From: Lysobacter capsici
GTDB lineage: Bacteria; Pseudomonadota; Gammaproteobacteria; Xanthomonadales; Xanthomonadaceae
Assembly: GCF_014779555.2 (NCBI RefSeq)
Contig: NZ_CP094357.1
Coordinates: 4,836,001 to 4,900,000, forward strand
DNA: 64,000 nt
Direction: 5' to 3'
The translations under genes and the position numbers were made by a program. The notes under the pieces are model-generated. The model worked only from the letters and a program-made list of their open reading frames with translations, was not told where the DNA came from and searched no databases. The stretch's first letter is position 1; each line of letters opens with the position of its first letter. Positions 19,223-29,104 of this stretch are shown piece by piece.

Positions 19223-19390
19223 AGTGTGTTGACGCGGTCGCGGCTCGCGCCGCTCCTACAGGGGCTGCGGCGCTGATTCGGCCGCTCGTTACGCACTCCC
19301 TCCTCGGATCGAGTGCGGGGCGCACCTGCAAACCGCGATGAAACCCGGATCCACCCTGTAGGAGCGGCGCGAGCCGCGACCGCGACATGC
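19223..19390. repeat. REP-like inverted pair (GTAGGAGCGGCGCGAGCCGCGACC type)
   Basis: The left copy (about 19230-19264) reads GGTCGCGGCTCGCGCCGCTCCTACAGG-like sequence and the right copy (about 19354-19388) is its reverse complement. About 90 bp lie between. This is the bacterial-interspersed-mosaic arrangement of REP elements common in pseudomonads and Xanthomonadaceae. A partial third copy (CATGTCGCGGTCGCGGC) follows at 19408-19430. Confidence 0.8.
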
Positions 19391-19520
19391 GGGTTACGAC
19401 GCAACCGCCATGTCGCGGTCGCGGCTGTGCCGCTCTGAGATGGCCGCGGTTATCGGCTTTACGGGCTGTCCTGAGCGGCAGCCAGCGACATGATTTCTTC
19501 GCGGTGCTCGCGAGTCCGAT

Positions 19521-19844
19521 CCTTGCGAATCCGGCCCGGCGCAGTGCGCCGGGCGTTCAAGCAGGCACGCGGCAGTGGCGAAACTTCGTTGTAAAACCTG
19601 CGAACTGGTCCTTGCGAACCCGGCCCGGCGCAGTGCGCCGGGCGTTCAAGCAGGCACGCGGCAGTGGCGAAACTTCGTTGTAAAACCTGCGAACTGGTCC
19701 TTGCGAATCCGGCCCGGCGCAGTGCGCCGGGCGTTCAAGCAGGCACGCGGCAGTGGCGAAACTTCGTTGTAAAACCTGCGAACTGGTCCTTGCGAATCCG
19801 GCCCGGCGCAGTGCGCCGGGCGTTCAAGCAGGCACGCGGCAGTG
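19521..19844. repeat. 89-bp tandem repeat array, about 3.6 copies
   Basis: Unit starts (CTTGCGAA) fall at 19522, 19611, 19700 and 19789, giving an exact 89-bp period. The copies are nearly identical; the second differs by one base near its start (GAACC for GAATC). Each unit contains a perfect palindrome GCCCGGCGCA-G-TGCGCCGGGC with 10-bp arms. The last unit is cut short after GGCAGTG. The array ends about 18 bp before the 3' end of xerD. Confidence 0.95.
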
Positions 19845-19862
19845 CCGCGTTAGCGCCTGCTT

Positions 19863-20810
19863 TCACCCACGCGGATGATGCCGCGCGTGCAGCTTTTTCA
19901 AGTGTTCGCGCGCGACCAAGGTGTAGATCTGGGTAGTCGACAGAGAACTGTGCCCCAGCAGCATCTGCAGCGCGCGCAGGTCGGCGCCGTGGTTGAGCAG
20001 GTGGGTGGCGAAGCTGTGGCGCAGGCCGTGCGGGCTGATCTTGGCCGGGTCGATTCCGGCCAGCACCGCGTAACGCTTGACCAGATGCCAGAAGGCCTGC
20101 CGGGTCGGGGCTTCGCCGCTGGCTTCGATGAACAACGGCGCGCGCGCGCGCTTGCCGGCCAGTTGCGGCCGCGATTGGGCGAGGTAGCGCTCCAGCCAGT
20201 GCTGGGCCTCCTCGCCCAGCGGCACCAGCCGCTCCTTGCTGCCCTTGCCCATCACCCGCAGCACGCCCTGACGCAGGTTGAGCGCGGTCGCCGGCAGGTT
20301 GACCAGCTCGCTCACGCGCAGGCCGGCGGCGTACATCAACTCGAGCATGGCGCGGTCGCGCAGGCCCAGCGGCGTGTCCAGGTCGGGCGTGTTCAACAGC
20401 GCGTCGATCTGGCTTTCGGCCAGCGCCTTGGGCAGCGAGCGCGGCAGTTTCGGCGGCGCCAGCAATGCGGTGGGATCGTCCTGGCGCTGGCCGCGCCGCA
20501 CCCGGAAGGCATAGAACGCGCGCAAGGCCGACAGCAGGCGGGCGTTGCTGCGCGGCGAATAGCCTTCGCGGGCGCGCCAGGCCAGATAGTCGTACAGCGC
20601 GGTGCGATCGGCGTCGGCCAGGCCGGCGCCGTCGCGCCAGCGCGCCAGGCCCTCCAGGTCGCGGCGGTAGCTGTCCAGGGTCTGCTGCGCGAGTCCGTTC
20701 TCGGCCCAGATCGTGTCGAGGAACGCAGTGATGGCGATGGCGTCGGCGTCGTCCAGCGGCGGCAGCGACATGGCCTGGACGCGGCGTTCGGCGGGGGTGG
20801 TGGAACTCAT
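19863..20810 (-). CDS. xerD: Tyrosine recombinase XerD
   Basis: Site-specific recombinase that with XerC resolves chromosome dimers at dif. The 315-aa reading from ATG 20810 includes a short variable leader; an ATG at 20771 would give 302 residues, close to the E. coli length. The SAM-like N-terminal domain ([23 protein letters not shown]) is followed by the catalytic domain, with Arg in [12 protein letters not shown], HxxR in [12 protein letters not shown], the later His in [12 protein letters not shown] and the nucleophile Tyr in QIYT. Divergent from the RDD gene. Confidence 0.93.
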   Translation of the reverse strand: MSSTTPAERRVQAMSLPPLDDADAIAITAFLDTIWAENGLAQQTLDSYRRDLEGLARWRDGAGLADADRTALYDYLAWRAREGYSPRSNARLLSALRAFYAFRVRRGQRQDDPTALLAPPKLPRSLPKALAESQIDALLNTPDLDTPLGLRDRAMLELMYAAGLRVSELVNLPATALNLRQGVLRVMGKGSKERLVPLGEEAQHWLERYLAQSRPQLAGKRARAPLFIEASGEAPTRQAFWHLVKRYAVLAGIDPAKISPHGLRHSFATHLLNHGADLRALQMLLGHSSLSTTQIYTLVAREHLKKLHARHHPRG

Positions 20811-20955
20811 GCCGGCATGATCGGCCCGCGACCGCGGAATGGCAAAGACGCTAGGCGCGAGAAAGCCGCGGGCGAACGCCGCGACGACGAGTGCAACGCC
20901 CATGCCGCAAGCCCGCGCGGGTGGTTCCCGACCCGACCTCGCTTATCCTGACGCG

Positions 20956-21444
20956 ATGACTTCGCCCGACCCGACCGCCCCCGACACCGCGCCCGCCCGC
21001 CCCGCCGCCCTGATCGGCTGGCGGCTGCTGTCGATGTTCTACGACTTCTGGCCGGTGCTGGCCTTGTGGATGCTGGCCGGCGCTGCGTTCGTGCTGGCGT
21101 TCACCCTGGCCGGGCACGACACCCACGAAAACATCCGTCCCTACACGCTGTGGTGGTCGCTGCAGTGGACGGTGTGCTGGCTGCTCGCGGGCGCCTATAC
21201 GACGGTGAGCTGGCGCCGCGGCGGCCAGACCCTGGGCATGCGGCCGTGGCGCCTGAAGGTGACCGGCGCGGGCGATCAGGCCCCCGGCTGGAAAGCGCTG
21301 TGGTTGCGCTACGCCGTCGGCACCGTGTCGCTGGCCGCGGCGGGATTGGGCTTCTGGTGGGCCTGGTTCGACCGCGACCACCTGACCTGGCACGACCGCG
21401 CGAGCGGGACCCGCACGGTCCGCTTGCCCAAGCGCAAAAAGTAA
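20956..21444 (+). CDS. RDD family membrane protein
   Basis: Small inner-membrane protein of the RDD family, whose function is generally unknown. The 162-aa product starts at ATG 20956 after a Pro-rich tail of about 15 residues, which precedes the family motif region GWRLLSMFYDFWPVLALWMLAG. Three membrane helices follow (about 20-45, 60-85 and 120-140). The conserved Arg/Asp pair is present in FYDFW and WHDRASGTRTV. Divergent from xerD with about 145 bp between starts. Confidence 0.82.
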   Translation: MTSPDPTAPDTAPARPAALIGWRLLSMFYDFWPVLALWMLAGAAFVLAFTLAGHDTHENIRPYTLWWSLQWTVCWLLAGAYTTVSWRRGGQTLGMRPWRLKVTGAGDQAPGWKALWLRYAVGTVSLAAAGLGFWWAWFDRDHLTWHDRASGTRTVRLPKRKK

Positions 21445-21610
21445 GCGTGTCGCCAGCGGCGGCATAAACCGCGAGACCCGGGCCGGTGGAGCTTTCAGCC
21501 CCGGCTCGTCGCAATCGCCGCGCGCGTTCTTGCGGCGGTCCCGCCTCGACCGCGAGGGCCGAAAACCACACTCACAGTTCGCGGCTGACGCCCCGTTCCG
21601 ACCGCTCTCG

Positions 21611-22711
21611 CTAACCCGATCTTCGTCTGAACAACAGCGCCGACACCACCAGCATCACCACCGTCGGCGCCAGATAGGCCAGGCGGAAGTCGAAGCGGAA
21701 CACCTTGGCCAGCTCGACGAACTGGGTCTGCAGCAGCCAGAACACCAGCGCGAACACGATGCCGATGAACAAGCGCTTGCCCATGCCGCCGCTGCGCAGG
21801 CTGCCGAACGCGAACGGTACCGCCGCCAGGCACAGCGCCAGCACATTCAGCGGATAGAACCAGCGGCCCCAGTAGTGCGCCTCGAATTCGCCGGCATCGA
21901 GCTGATTGCGCTGACGGTCCTCGATCGCCTTGTGCAGCGCCTTGGCGGTCAGATAACGCGGCCGGTTGGTGCCGCTCATCAAGGCCGAGCTGTCGAGCTT
22001 GGACTCCCAGCGCTCCTCGGGAATCTGCACCTTCTCGGCCGACTTGGCATGGAAGGTGGTGCGGGTGACGTTGCGCAGCAGCCAGCCGCCCGGACGGTGC
22101 TCGGCGATGCCGGCGACCGCGATCGAGACCAGACGGCCGTCGGTACCGAACTGGTACAGGCTGACGTCGCGCAGCTCCAGCCAGCGGTCGTTGCCGGCGC
22201 TGCGTTCCTGGCCCTGGCTCGCGCTGAGGATCACGTCGCCCTCGCGCGCCCACAGCCCGGAGTACTCGGCCACAACTTGGTTGTTGGACTTGGCCGCGGC
22301 CTTGAGCGATTCGGCGCGGCGCTGCCCTTCGGGCGCGACGGTCTCGCCGTTGATCACCATCAGCACGGTCAGGATCGCCAGCGAACCGGCCACCGCGATG
22401 CTCAGGCGCCGCCGCGACAGGCCGATCGCGCGCAGCACAGTCAGTTCGGAGGTCGACGCCAACTGCCCCAGCGCCATCAGCGAACCGACCACCGAGGCGT
22501 AGGGGAACAACGCATAGGCGCGGCGCGGCACGGTCAGCAGCATGTAGGCCAATGCCTGGACCACGCCGTAGCGACCCTTGCCGACATCGCCGAACTCGTT
22601 GACGAAGCTGAGCATGAAATCCAGGCCCAGCAGCACCGCCCAGGTCAGCAGCACCGTGCTGAGCACGACCTTGGCGACATAGACGTCGTGGATCTTCGGA
22701 AACGGCTTCAT
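21611..22711 (-). CDS. lptG: LPS export permease LptG
   Basis: Inner-membrane half of the LptB2FG transporter that extracts lipopolysaccharide for delivery to the outer membrane. The 366-aa product has the YjgP/YjgQ layout: three N-terminal membrane helices (with a coupling segment at ELTVLRAIGLS), a periplasmic beta-jellyroll domain (about 130-260), then three C-terminal helices ending in a short basic tail. Its start overlaps the lptF stop by 4 nt (22708-22711), so the two are co-translated. Confidence 0.94.
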   Translation of the reverse strand: MKPFPKIHDVYVAKVVLSTVLLTWAVLLGLDFMLSFVNEFGDVGKGRYGVVQALAYMLLTVPRRAYALFPYASVVGSLMALGQLASTSELTVLRAIGLSRRRLSIAVAGSLAILTVLMVINGETVAPEGQRRAESLKAAAKSNNQVVAEYSGLWAREGDVILSASQGQERSAGNDRWLELRDVSLYQFGTDGRLVSIAVAGIAEHRPGGWLLRNVTRTTFHAKSAEKVQIPEERWESKLDSSALMSGTNRPRYLTAKALHKAIEDRQRNQLDAGEFEAHYWGRWFYPLNVLALCLAAVPFAFGSLRSGGMGKRLFIGIVFALVFWLLQTQFVELAKVFRFDFRLAYLAPTVVMLVVSALLFRRRSG

Positions 22712-23790
22712 ACGATCGCCCTGCGCCGGCCGACCCGGCCGTCACGGAAATACATCCAGGACGTCACCGCCAGCATCGGCAAGGTCAGCCACCACAGGCC
22801 CAGCGCGGCCGGGGTCTTGCCGTCCTCGATCCAGCCGGTGCCCATCATCATGAAATTGTTGCCGATCAGATAAGCCAGAAAGCCGATCAGCATGGTCCCG
22901 TAACGGGCTTGGCGCGGCGTGCTGCGCGCCAGCGGCACCGCCAGCAGCGCGAACGCCAGCGCCAGCAGCGGCGGCGCGATCCGGTAATGCAGCTGGGCCG
23001 CGGCCTCGCGGCGCGGATCGCCGATCAGCTGGACGGTGTTGAGCATTTCCGGCGATTTGGGGTCGTAGCGGTTCTCGCTGGCCGGCAGCAGCACGTCGTT
23101 GCTGACATAGCGCATCAGGCGGAAGTTCAGGCTGCCGTCGACCGGGCCTTCGACCTCGAAACCGTCGTCGAGGGTCAGGTAGCGGTCGCCGTTGGCGTCC
23201 ACGGTCAGGCGGCCGCTCTTGGACGTGGTCACGTCCTGGCGGCCGGGCTTGTGGCGGTAGATGAAGATGCGCTCGAATCGGGTGCCGTCGTCGGACATCG
23301 CGCCCACGTAGATCACGCCGTTGTCGCCCGGCAGGCCGGTGAAGGCGCCCGGCTCCAGGCCGGCCACGACCAGGCTGCGATTGGCCTCGTTGATCATCTG
23401 CCGCGAGGCCCGGTCGGCCCAGGGCCCCAGCCACAGCGAGCAGGCGCCGACCAGCAGGATGATCGGCCCGGCCACCAGCAGCAGCGGCTTGAGCAGCCGG
23501 CGCGGGCCCACGCCGATCGACGAGATCACCGGCATTTCCGAATCGCGATAGAGCCGGCCGATACCGAGCATCAGCCCCAGCATCAGCGCCAGCGGCAGGA
23601 TCAGCGGCAGCCACTTGATCAGCACCAGGCCCAGCTGGATCAGCATCATCCCGGCCGGGACCTTGCCCTTGGCGATGTCCTCGAGCACGTCGGTGAAGGC
23701 GCCGCCGACGCTTACGATCAGCAGCACCACCAGGGTGGCGAAGATCGCCTGGGCGAATTCGCCGGAGAGGTATCGGTCAAGCTTGAGCAT
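22708..23790 (-). CDS. lptF: LPS export permease LptF
   Basis: Partner of LptG in the LPS exporter. The 360-aa product starts MLKLDRYLSGEFAQAIFATL and shows the same six-helix plus periplasmic jellyroll design. The coupling segment near the second and third helices reads MPVISSIGVGPRRLLKPL. It is the first gene of the lptFG operon, divergent from pepA as is common in gamma-proteobacteria. No strong Shine-Dalgarno is visible before the ATG. Confidence 0.94.
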   Translation of the reverse strand: MLKLDRYLSGEFAQAIFATLVVLLIVSVGGAFTDVLEDIAKGKVPAGMMLIQLGLVLIKWLPLILPLALMLGLMLGIGRLYRDSEMPVISSIGVGPRRLLKPLLLVAGPIILLVGACSLWLGPWADRASRQMINEANRSLVVAGLEPGAFTGLPGDNGVIYVGAMSDDGTRFERIFIYRHKPGRQDVTTSKSGRLTVDANGDRYLTLDDGFEVEGPVDGSLNFRLMRYVSNDVLLPASENRYDPKSPEMLNTVQLIGDPRREAAAQLHYRIAPPLLALAFALLAVPLARSTPRQARYGTMLIGFLAYLIGNNFMMMGTGWIEDGKTPAALGLWWLTLPMLAVTSWMYFRDGRVGRRRAIV

Positions 23791-24099
23791 CGGGTAGGAA
23801 GGCGCGCTTCGGGTTGGGCTTCGGCATCGGGCGGGCTTGCTTTAAACTCGGGAGTTCGTTCGACGGCCGGCCGGACCGCGATCGCCCCGGGTTGGGGTTG
23901 CGCGGCACAGGCCCCAGATTTACCGCTGGTGCCAGCGTTACCACTGCGGGTGCATCGCTGGCGCCAGAGTCACCTCTGACGCGATCACCGGTGCGATATG
24001 GGCGATGCGGGTTCCGCGGCTTCCGCCCCGGTTCACCGCATCGCGCAAAGCCGATCGATTGTACGTACACAACCTCTTATCTGCTCGGGAATCTGTTGG
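23791..24099. promoter_or_regulatory. Divergent control region of lptF and pepA
   Basis: 309 bp without a gene. It holds an AT-rich spot (TTTAAA, about 23842-23847) suitable for a promoter in a GC-rich genome and a 10-bp palindrome TGTACGTACA at 24060-24069, 31 bp before pepA. Short dyads CGCTGG-TG-CCAGCG (about 23923-23936) and a related CGCTGGCGCCAG follow. Which of these bind a regulator cannot be told from sequence. Confidence 0.4.
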
Positions 24100-25572
24100 A
24101 TGACCCTCGAATTCGACCTGAACCGCGACGCGTCCGCCGCCGCTCAAACCGACTGCGTCGTGGTAGGCGCCTTTGCCGACAAGACCCTGACGGCTACCGC
24201 GCGAACGCTGGATGAAGCCAGCGGCGGACGCCTGACCGCGCTGCTGGAGCGCGGCGACATCAGCGGCAAGACCGGCAAGACCTCGCTGCTGCACGACCTG
24301 CCCGGCGTGGCCTCGCCGCGCGTGCTGGTGGTCGGCCTGGGCGAGGCCGGCAAGTTCGGCGTCGCCCAGTACCTCAAGGCGGTCGGCGACGCCGCCCGCG
24401 CGCTCAAGGCCGGTCCGGTCGCGCACGCGATCTTCACCATCAGCGAAGAGCCGGTCGCCGGCCGCGATGCCGCCTGGGCGATCCGTCAGGCCGCGATCGC
24501 CGCCGATCACGCCTGCTACCGCTACACCGCCACCCTGGGCAAGAAGAAGGACGAGCCCGGTCTGCGCACGCTGTCGATCAGCGGCTCGGACGCGACCGCG
24601 CTGGCCCAGGGCCAGGCGATCGCCGCCGGTGTGCAGTTCGCGCGCGAACTGGGCAACCTGCCGCCGAACGTGTGCAACCCGGCCTATCTGGCCCAGCAGG
24701 CGCAGGAGTTCGCCGCCCGCTTCGACAGCACCGACTGCGAAGTGCTCGATCGCGAGCAGATGCAGGAACTGGGCATGGGCTCGCTGCTCGCGGTCGCGCG
24801 CGGCTCGGCCAATCCGCCCAAGCTGATCGTGCTCAAGTACAGCAACGGCGGCGACGCCAAGCCCTACGTGATGGTCGGCAAGGGCATCACCTTCGACACC
24901 GGCGGCATCAACCTGAAGGTCCAGGGCGGCATCGAGGAAATGAAGTTCGACATGTGCGGCGCCGCCAGCGTGATGGGCGCGTTCGTGTCGGCGGTCGGCA
25001 TGCAATTGCCGATCAACCTGGTGGTGATCGTGCCGGCGGTGGAGAACATGCCCGACGCCGACGCCTACCGCCCCTCCGACGTGCTCACCAGCATGTCCGG
25101 CAAGACCATCGAAGTCGGCAACACCGATGCCGAGGGCCGCCTGATCCTGTGCGACGCGCTGACCTACGCGCAACGGTTCGAACCGCAGGCGCTGCTCGAC
25201 GTGGCGACCCTGACCGGCGCCTGCGTGGTCGCGCTGGGCAAGTTCGCCACCGGCCTGATGAGCAAGGACGACGACCTGTCGGCCGAACTGCTCAGCGCCG
25301 GCGAGGAAGTGTTCGACCGCGCCTGGCGCCTGCCGCTGTGGGACGAATACCAGACCCAGCTCGAATCGGCCTTCGCCGACGTCTACAACATCGGCGGCCG
25401 CTGGGCCGGCGCGATCACCGCCGGCTGCTTCCTGGCGCGCTTCACCGAAGGCCAGCGCTGGGCGCATCTGGACATCGCCGGCGTATCCAACGAAGAAGGC
25501 AAGCGCGGCCTGGCGACCGGCCGGCCGGTGGGCTTGCTGTCGCAGTGGTTGCTGGAAAGAACCGGGAATTGA
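24100..25572 (+). CDS. pepA: Leucyl aminopeptidase PepA
   Basis: Hexameric dizinc aminopeptidase of family M17; in E. coli it also acts as a DNA-binding accessory factor for Xer recombination. The 490-aa product starts at ATG 24100 ([10 protein letters not shown]). Metal and active-site motifs are intact: [15 protein letters not shown], the catalytic Arg region and [14 protein letters not shown]. The last residues (RTGN) and the stop codon are supplied by a GGGAATT-GA unit of the downstream repeat. The gene stands alone as a transcript head, divergent from lptF. Confidence 0.95.
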   Translation: MTLEFDLNRDASAAAQTDCVVVGAFADKTLTATARTLDEASGGRLTALLERGDISGKTGKTSLLHDLPGVASPRVLVVGLGEAGKFGVAQYLKAVGDAARALKAGPVAHAIFTISEEPVAGRDAAWAIRQAAIAADHACYRYTATLGKKKDEPGLRTLSISGSDATALAQGQAIAAGVQFARELGNLPPNVCNPAYLAQQAQEFAARFDSTDCEVLDREQMQELGMGSLLAVARGSANPPKLIVLKYSNGGDAKPYVMVGKGITFDTGGINLKVQGGIEEMKFDMCGAASVMGAFVSAVGMQLPINLVVIVPAVENMPDADAYRPSDVLTSMSGKTIEVGNTDAEGRLILCDALTYAQRFEPQALLDVATLTGACVVALGKFATGLMSKDDDLSAELLSAGEEVFDRAWRLPLWDEYQTQLESAFADVYNIGGRWAGAITAGCFLARFTEGQRWAHLDIAGVSNEEGKRGLATGRPVGLLSQWLLERTGN

Positions 25573-25747
25573 GAATCGGGAATCGGGAATCGGTAGAGCG
25601 CTTGCGTCGCGACCGGCTCCCAAGAGCCGGGAATCGGGAGTCGGCAGTGCGCCTACCCGGCGACCGGTTTCCGTCTCACGCTTCCCGCTTCCCGTCTCCC
25701 GCTTTTCGCTTCGACCGATTCCCTATTCCCCATTCCCGATTCCCGGC
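25563..25747. repeat. (GGGAATC)n repeat cluster between pepA and holC
   Basis: Plus-oriented units at about 25564-25592 and 25629-25645 face minus-oriented units (GATTCCC and CTTCCCG types) at about 25676-25747. The first unit overlaps the pepA stop codon; the last ends 9 bp before the holC ATG. Confidence 0.85.
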
Positions 25748-25755
25748 CGCCCCTC

Positions 25756-26181
25756 ATGCCCCGCGCTGACTTCTACCTGATCCAATCGCCGCGCTTCAAA
25801 CAAGAACCGCTTCGGTTGGTCTGCGAGCTGACGCGCAAGGCGCACGACGCCGGGCTGTCGACGCTGATCCTGGCGCGCAGCGCCGAGCAGGCCGAACAGC
25901 TCGACGACATGCTGTGGGACATGGGCGAGGACGCCTACATCCCGCACCAGATCGCCGGCATGGACGAGGACGAGGACGAAGCCGACGTGCTGATCGCCAC
26001 GCCCGACTCGCAAGCCGCATTGCGCGCCCTGGTCATCAACCTGCGCGATGCCGCGGTCGCCGACGGCTTCGAGCGCGTGCTCGAAGTGGTCCCCGCCGAC
26101 GACTCCGCGCGCGGCCCGCTGCGCGAGCGCTGGAAGCAGTACCAGGCGCGCGGGTTGGCTTTGAATAAGCACGATATGTGA
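25756..26181 (+). CDS. holC: DNA polymerase III chi subunit HolC
   Basis: Clamp-loader accessory subunit that binds SSB and, through psi (HolD), the clamp loader. The 141-aa product matches the family throughout: FYLIQSPRFKQEPLRLVCELTRKA, LDDMLWDMGEDAYIPHQIAG, VLIATPD and a C-terminal VVPADDSARGPLRERWKQYQ. The holC-valS order after pepA is conserved in gamma-proteobacteria. No Shine-Dalgarno is visible because the repeat cluster ends just upstream. The partner psi gene appears to be present at 32796-33221. Confidence 0.93.
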   Translation: MPRADFYLIQSPRFKQEPLRLVCELTRKAHDAGLSTLILARSAEQAEQLDDMLWDMGEDAYIPHQIAGMDEDEDEADVLIATPDSQAALRALVINLRDAAVADGFERVLEVVPADDSARGPLRERWKQYQARGLALNKHDM

Positions 26182-26330
26182 GGGCCGGGAATCGGGAATG
26201 GGGAATCGGGAGTCGTAAAAGCCTTCCGCCCATTCTTCGCCCGCCCCATCTGATCGCTGCCGCTGTTGCTTTCTCGATTCCCGATTCCCGGCTTCTCGAT
26301 TCCCCATTCCCCATTCCCGATTCTCGCCCC
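26182..26330. repeat. (GGGAATC)n inverted repeat pair between holC and valS
   Basis: Plus units at about 26187-26215 (four G-tracts) and minus units at about 26276-26326. The pair begins right at the holC stop and ends about 5 bp before the valS ATG, leaving no room for a normal ribosome site. Confidence 0.85.
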
Positions 26331-26331
26331 T

Positions 26332-29097
26332 ATGTCCCTCGCCCCCAGCTACGACCCCAAACAGTTCGAAACCCGCCTGTACGAACAGTGGGAAAGCAGC
26401 GGCGTATTCAAGCCGCGCGGCGAGGGCGAGCCCTATTCCATCCTGCTGCCGCCGCCGAACGTCACCGGCACCCTGCACATGGGTCATGCGTTTCAGCACA
26501 CCCTGCAGGACGCGCTGATCCGCTACTACCGCATGCGCGGCTACGACACGCTGTGGCAGATGGGCACCGACCACGCCGGCATCGCCACCGAGATGGTGGT
26601 GGCGCGCAATCTCGGCGCCGACGGCCTGACCCGCGATGGCCTGGGCCGCGACGGTTTCATCGAGAAAGTGTGGGAATGGAAGGGCCAGTCCGGCGACACC
26701 ATCGAACGGCAGATGCGCCGACTGGGCACCTCCGGCGACTGGTCGCGCTCGATGTTCACCATGGACCCGATCGCGTCGAACGCGGTGATCGAAGCGTTCG
26801 TGCGCATGCACGAGCAAGGCCTGATCTACCGCGGCCAGCGCCTGGTCAACTGGGACCCGGTGCTGAAGACCGCGATCTCCGACCTGGAAGTGATCAACGA
26901 AGAAGAAGACGGCTTCCTGTGGTCGATCGCCTACCCGCTCAGCGACGGCAGCGCCACGCTGGTGGTCGCGACCACGCGCCCGGAAACCATGCTCGGCGAC
27001 ACCGCGGTCATGGTCCATCCGGACGATGAGCGCTATCAGCACCTGATCGGCAAGACCGTCACGCTGCCGCTGAGCGCGCGCGAGATTCCGATCATCGCCG
27101 ACAGCTACGTCGACCGCGAATTCGGCACCGGCGTGGTCAAGGTCACGCCCGCGCACGACTTCAACGACTACGCGGTCGGCCAGCGCCACGGCCTGCCGAT
27201 GATCAACATCTTCACCCCCGACGCGGCGGTCAACGACAACGCGCCGGCGAAGTACGTCGGCCTGGATCGTTACGAAGCGCGCAAGGTCGTGCTCGCCGAT
27301 CTGGAAGCCGAAGGCATCCTCGTCGAAACCAAGCCGCACAAGCTGCAGGTGCCGCGCGGCGACCGCACCAACCAGGTGATCGAACCGTATCTGACCGACC
27401 AGTGGTTCGTGCAGATGGACGGCCTGGCCAAGCGCGGCCTGGAACTGGTCGAGAAGGGCGACATCCGTTTCGTCCCGCCGAACTGGATCAACACCTATCG
27501 CCACTGGATGGAGAACATCCAGGATTGGTGCATCAGCCGCCAGCTGTGGTGGGGCCATCGCATTCCGGCGTGGTACGACGCCGACGGCAAGATCTATGTC
27601 GGCCGCGACGAGGCCGATGCGCGCGCGCGCGGCGGCATCGGCGCCGACGTCGCCCTGCATCAGGACAACGATGTGCTGGAGACCTGGTTCTCCTCGGGCC
27701 TGTGGCCGTTCAGCACGATGGGCTGGCCGGATGAGGCGACGATGGGCGCGCGCGGGTTCGAGCGCTTCGTGCCGTCGTCGGTGCTGGTCACCGGTTTCGA
27801 CATCATCTTCTTCTGGGTCGCCCGCATGATCATGCTGACCGACCACTTCACCGGGCAGATCCCGTTCAAGGACGTGTACATCACCGGCCTGGTGCGCGAT
27901 CAGTTCGGCCAGAAGATGGCGAAATCGAAGGGCAATGTGCTCGACCCGATCGACCTGATCGACGGTATTTCGCTTGAAAACCTGGTCGCCAAGCGCACCA
28001 CCGGCCTGATGAATCCCAAGCACGCCGAGAAGATCGAGAAAGCCACGCGCAAGGAATTCCCCGAAGGCATTCCCGCGTTCGGCACCGACGCGCTGCGCTT
28101 CACCATCGCCGCGCTGGCGACGCATGGCCGCGACATCAAGTTCGATCTGAGCCGCGCCGAAGGCTACAAGAATTTCTGCAACAAGCTGTGGAACGCCACG
28201 CGCTTCGTGCTGATGAACACCGAAGGCGCGAGCTTCAGCGGCGCGCCGCAGCCGAAGACGGACGCCGAGCGCTGGATCCTGGCGCAACTGGCCAAGGCTT
28301 CGGCCGAAGCGGAAACGCATTTCGCCGCGTACCGCTTCGACCTGCTCTCGCAGTCGCTGTACGAATTCGCCTGGAACGCGTTCTGCGACTGGTTCGTCGA
28401 ACTGTCTAAGCCGGCGCTGCAGGGCGAAGACGCCGCGGCCGCCGACAGCACCCGCCACACCCTGCTGTACGTGCTCGAGCGCCTGCTATCGCTGCTGCAC
28501 CCGCTGATCCCGTTCGTGACCGAGGAACTGTGGCAGCAGGTCGCGCCGAAGCTCGGCATCGCCGAAACCACGGTGATGCTGCGCCCGTATCCGCAGGCGT
28601 CGCAGTTCGACGGCGATTACGCCCAGGCCGAAAGCGACATCGAATGGCTCAAGGCGATGGTGTCGGCGCTGCGCAAGGTGCGCAGCGAGCTGAACGTCAA
28701 GCCGTCGGATCTGGTGACGCTGCTGCTGACCAAGGGCGACGCCCGCGATCGCGCGCGCGGCGAGCGGTTCGCTTCGCAGCTCAAGTTCCTCAACAAGCTC
28801 GACCGGATCGAATTCGTCGACGACGCCGCATCGGCGCCGCCGGCCGCGCCCGCGGTGGTCGGCGAACTGACCTTGCTGGTGCCGCTGCCGGCCGACAAGC
28901 TCGATGCCGAGCGCGTGCGCCTGGACAAGGAAATCAAGCGCGTCGACGGCGAGATCGGCAAGAGCCGGGGCAAGCTGTCCAGCGAGACCTTCGTGCAGAA
29001 CGCGCCGGCGGCGGTGGTCGAACAGGAGCGCAAGCGTCTGGTCGACTGGAACGTACAGCTCGAGGGGCTGACCGCGCAGCGCGCGAAGCTGGACTGA
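26332..29097 (+). CDS. valS: Valine-tRNA ligase ValS
   Basis: Class I aminoacyl-tRNA synthetase charging tRNA-Val, with an editing domain. The 921-aa product starts at ATG 26332 ([13 protein letters not shown]). It shows the HIGH-type motif [15 protein letters not shown] (about residue 45), the CP1 editing domain ([17 protein letters not shown]), the KMSKS-type motif [15 protein letters not shown] and a C-terminal coiled-coil arm ([22 protein letters not shown]). The motif reads KMAKS rather than KMSKS, a known variant. Length is usual for bacteria. Confidence 0.97.
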   Translation: MSLAPSYDPKQFETRLYEQWESSGVFKPRGEGEPYSILLPPPNVTGTLHMGHAFQHTLQDALIRYYRMRGYDTLWQMGTDHAGIATEMVVARNLGADGLTRDGLGRDGFIEKVWEWKGQSGDTIERQMRRLGTSGDWSRSMFTMDPIASNAVIEAFVRMHEQGLIYRGQRLVNWDPVLKTAISDLEVINEEEDGFLWSIAYPLSDGSATLVVATTRPETMLGDTAVMVHPDDERYQHLIGKTVTLPLSAREIPIIADSYVDREFGTGVVKVTPAHDFNDYAVGQRHGLPMINIFTPDAAVNDNAPAKYVGLDRYEARKVVLADLEAEGILVETKPHKLQVPRGDRTNQVIEPYLTDQWFVQMDGLAKRGLELVEKGDIRFVPPNWINTYRHWMENIQDWCISRQLWWGHRIPAWYDADGKIYVGRDEADARARGGIGADVALHQDNDVLETWFSSGLWPFSTMGWPDEATMGARGFERFVPSSVLVTGFDIIFFWVARMIMLTDHFTGQIPFKDVYITGLVRDQFGQKMAKSKGNVLDPIDLIDGISLENLVAKRTTGLMNPKHAEKIEKATRKEFPEGIPAFGTDALRFTIAALATHGRDIKFDLSRAEGYKNFCNKLWNATRFVLMNTEGASFSGAPQPKTDAERWILAQLAKASAEAETHFAAYRFDLLSQSLYEFAWNAFCDWFVELSKPALQGEDAAAADSTRHTLLYVLERLLSLLHPLIPFVTEELWQQVAPKLGIAETTVMLRPYPQASQFDGDYAQAESDIEWLKAMVSALRKVRSELNVKPSDLVTLLLTKGDARDRARGERFASQLKFLNKLDRIEFVDDAASAPPAAPAVVGELTLLVPLPADKLDAERVRLDKEIKRVDGEIGKSRGKLSSETFVQNAPAAVVEQERKRLVDWNVQLEGLTAQRAKLD

Positions 29098-29104
29098 GCC
29101 ACGC

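Larger units (their letters stand above)
18940..19862. other. 0.92-kb repeat-rich region without a gene
   Basis: No coding frame is supported: frames that stay open through the right half do so because of a tandem repeat whose period is not a multiple of three. The left part (18960-19220) shows nothing recognisable. A REP-like inverted pair lies at 19223-19390 and a tandem array at 19521-19844, each listed separately. Confidence 0.7.

Noticed and set aside
19521-19844. Possible CRISPR array
   Set aside because: The unit is 89 bp with no distinct spacers; the whole unit repeats, so it is a plain tandem repeat.
19521-19862. Possible dif or attachment site near xerD
   Set aside because: No 28-bp dif-like sequence with XerC/XerD half-sites was found; xerD is a housekeeping recombinase and no integrated element is visible.
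20839-20955. N-terminal extension of the RDD protein
   Set aside because: The upstream codons are antisense to the xerD leader and lack a good start; ATG 20956 gives a normal family N-terminus.
23938-25623. A 561-codon minus-strand frame over pepA
   Set aside because: Mirror of pepA codon bias; no domain; its start lies in repeat DNA.
25723-28458. A 911-codon open frame on the minus strand
   Set aside because: Antisense to holC and valS, both well supported; the translated product is low-complexity and also runs through repeat DNA.
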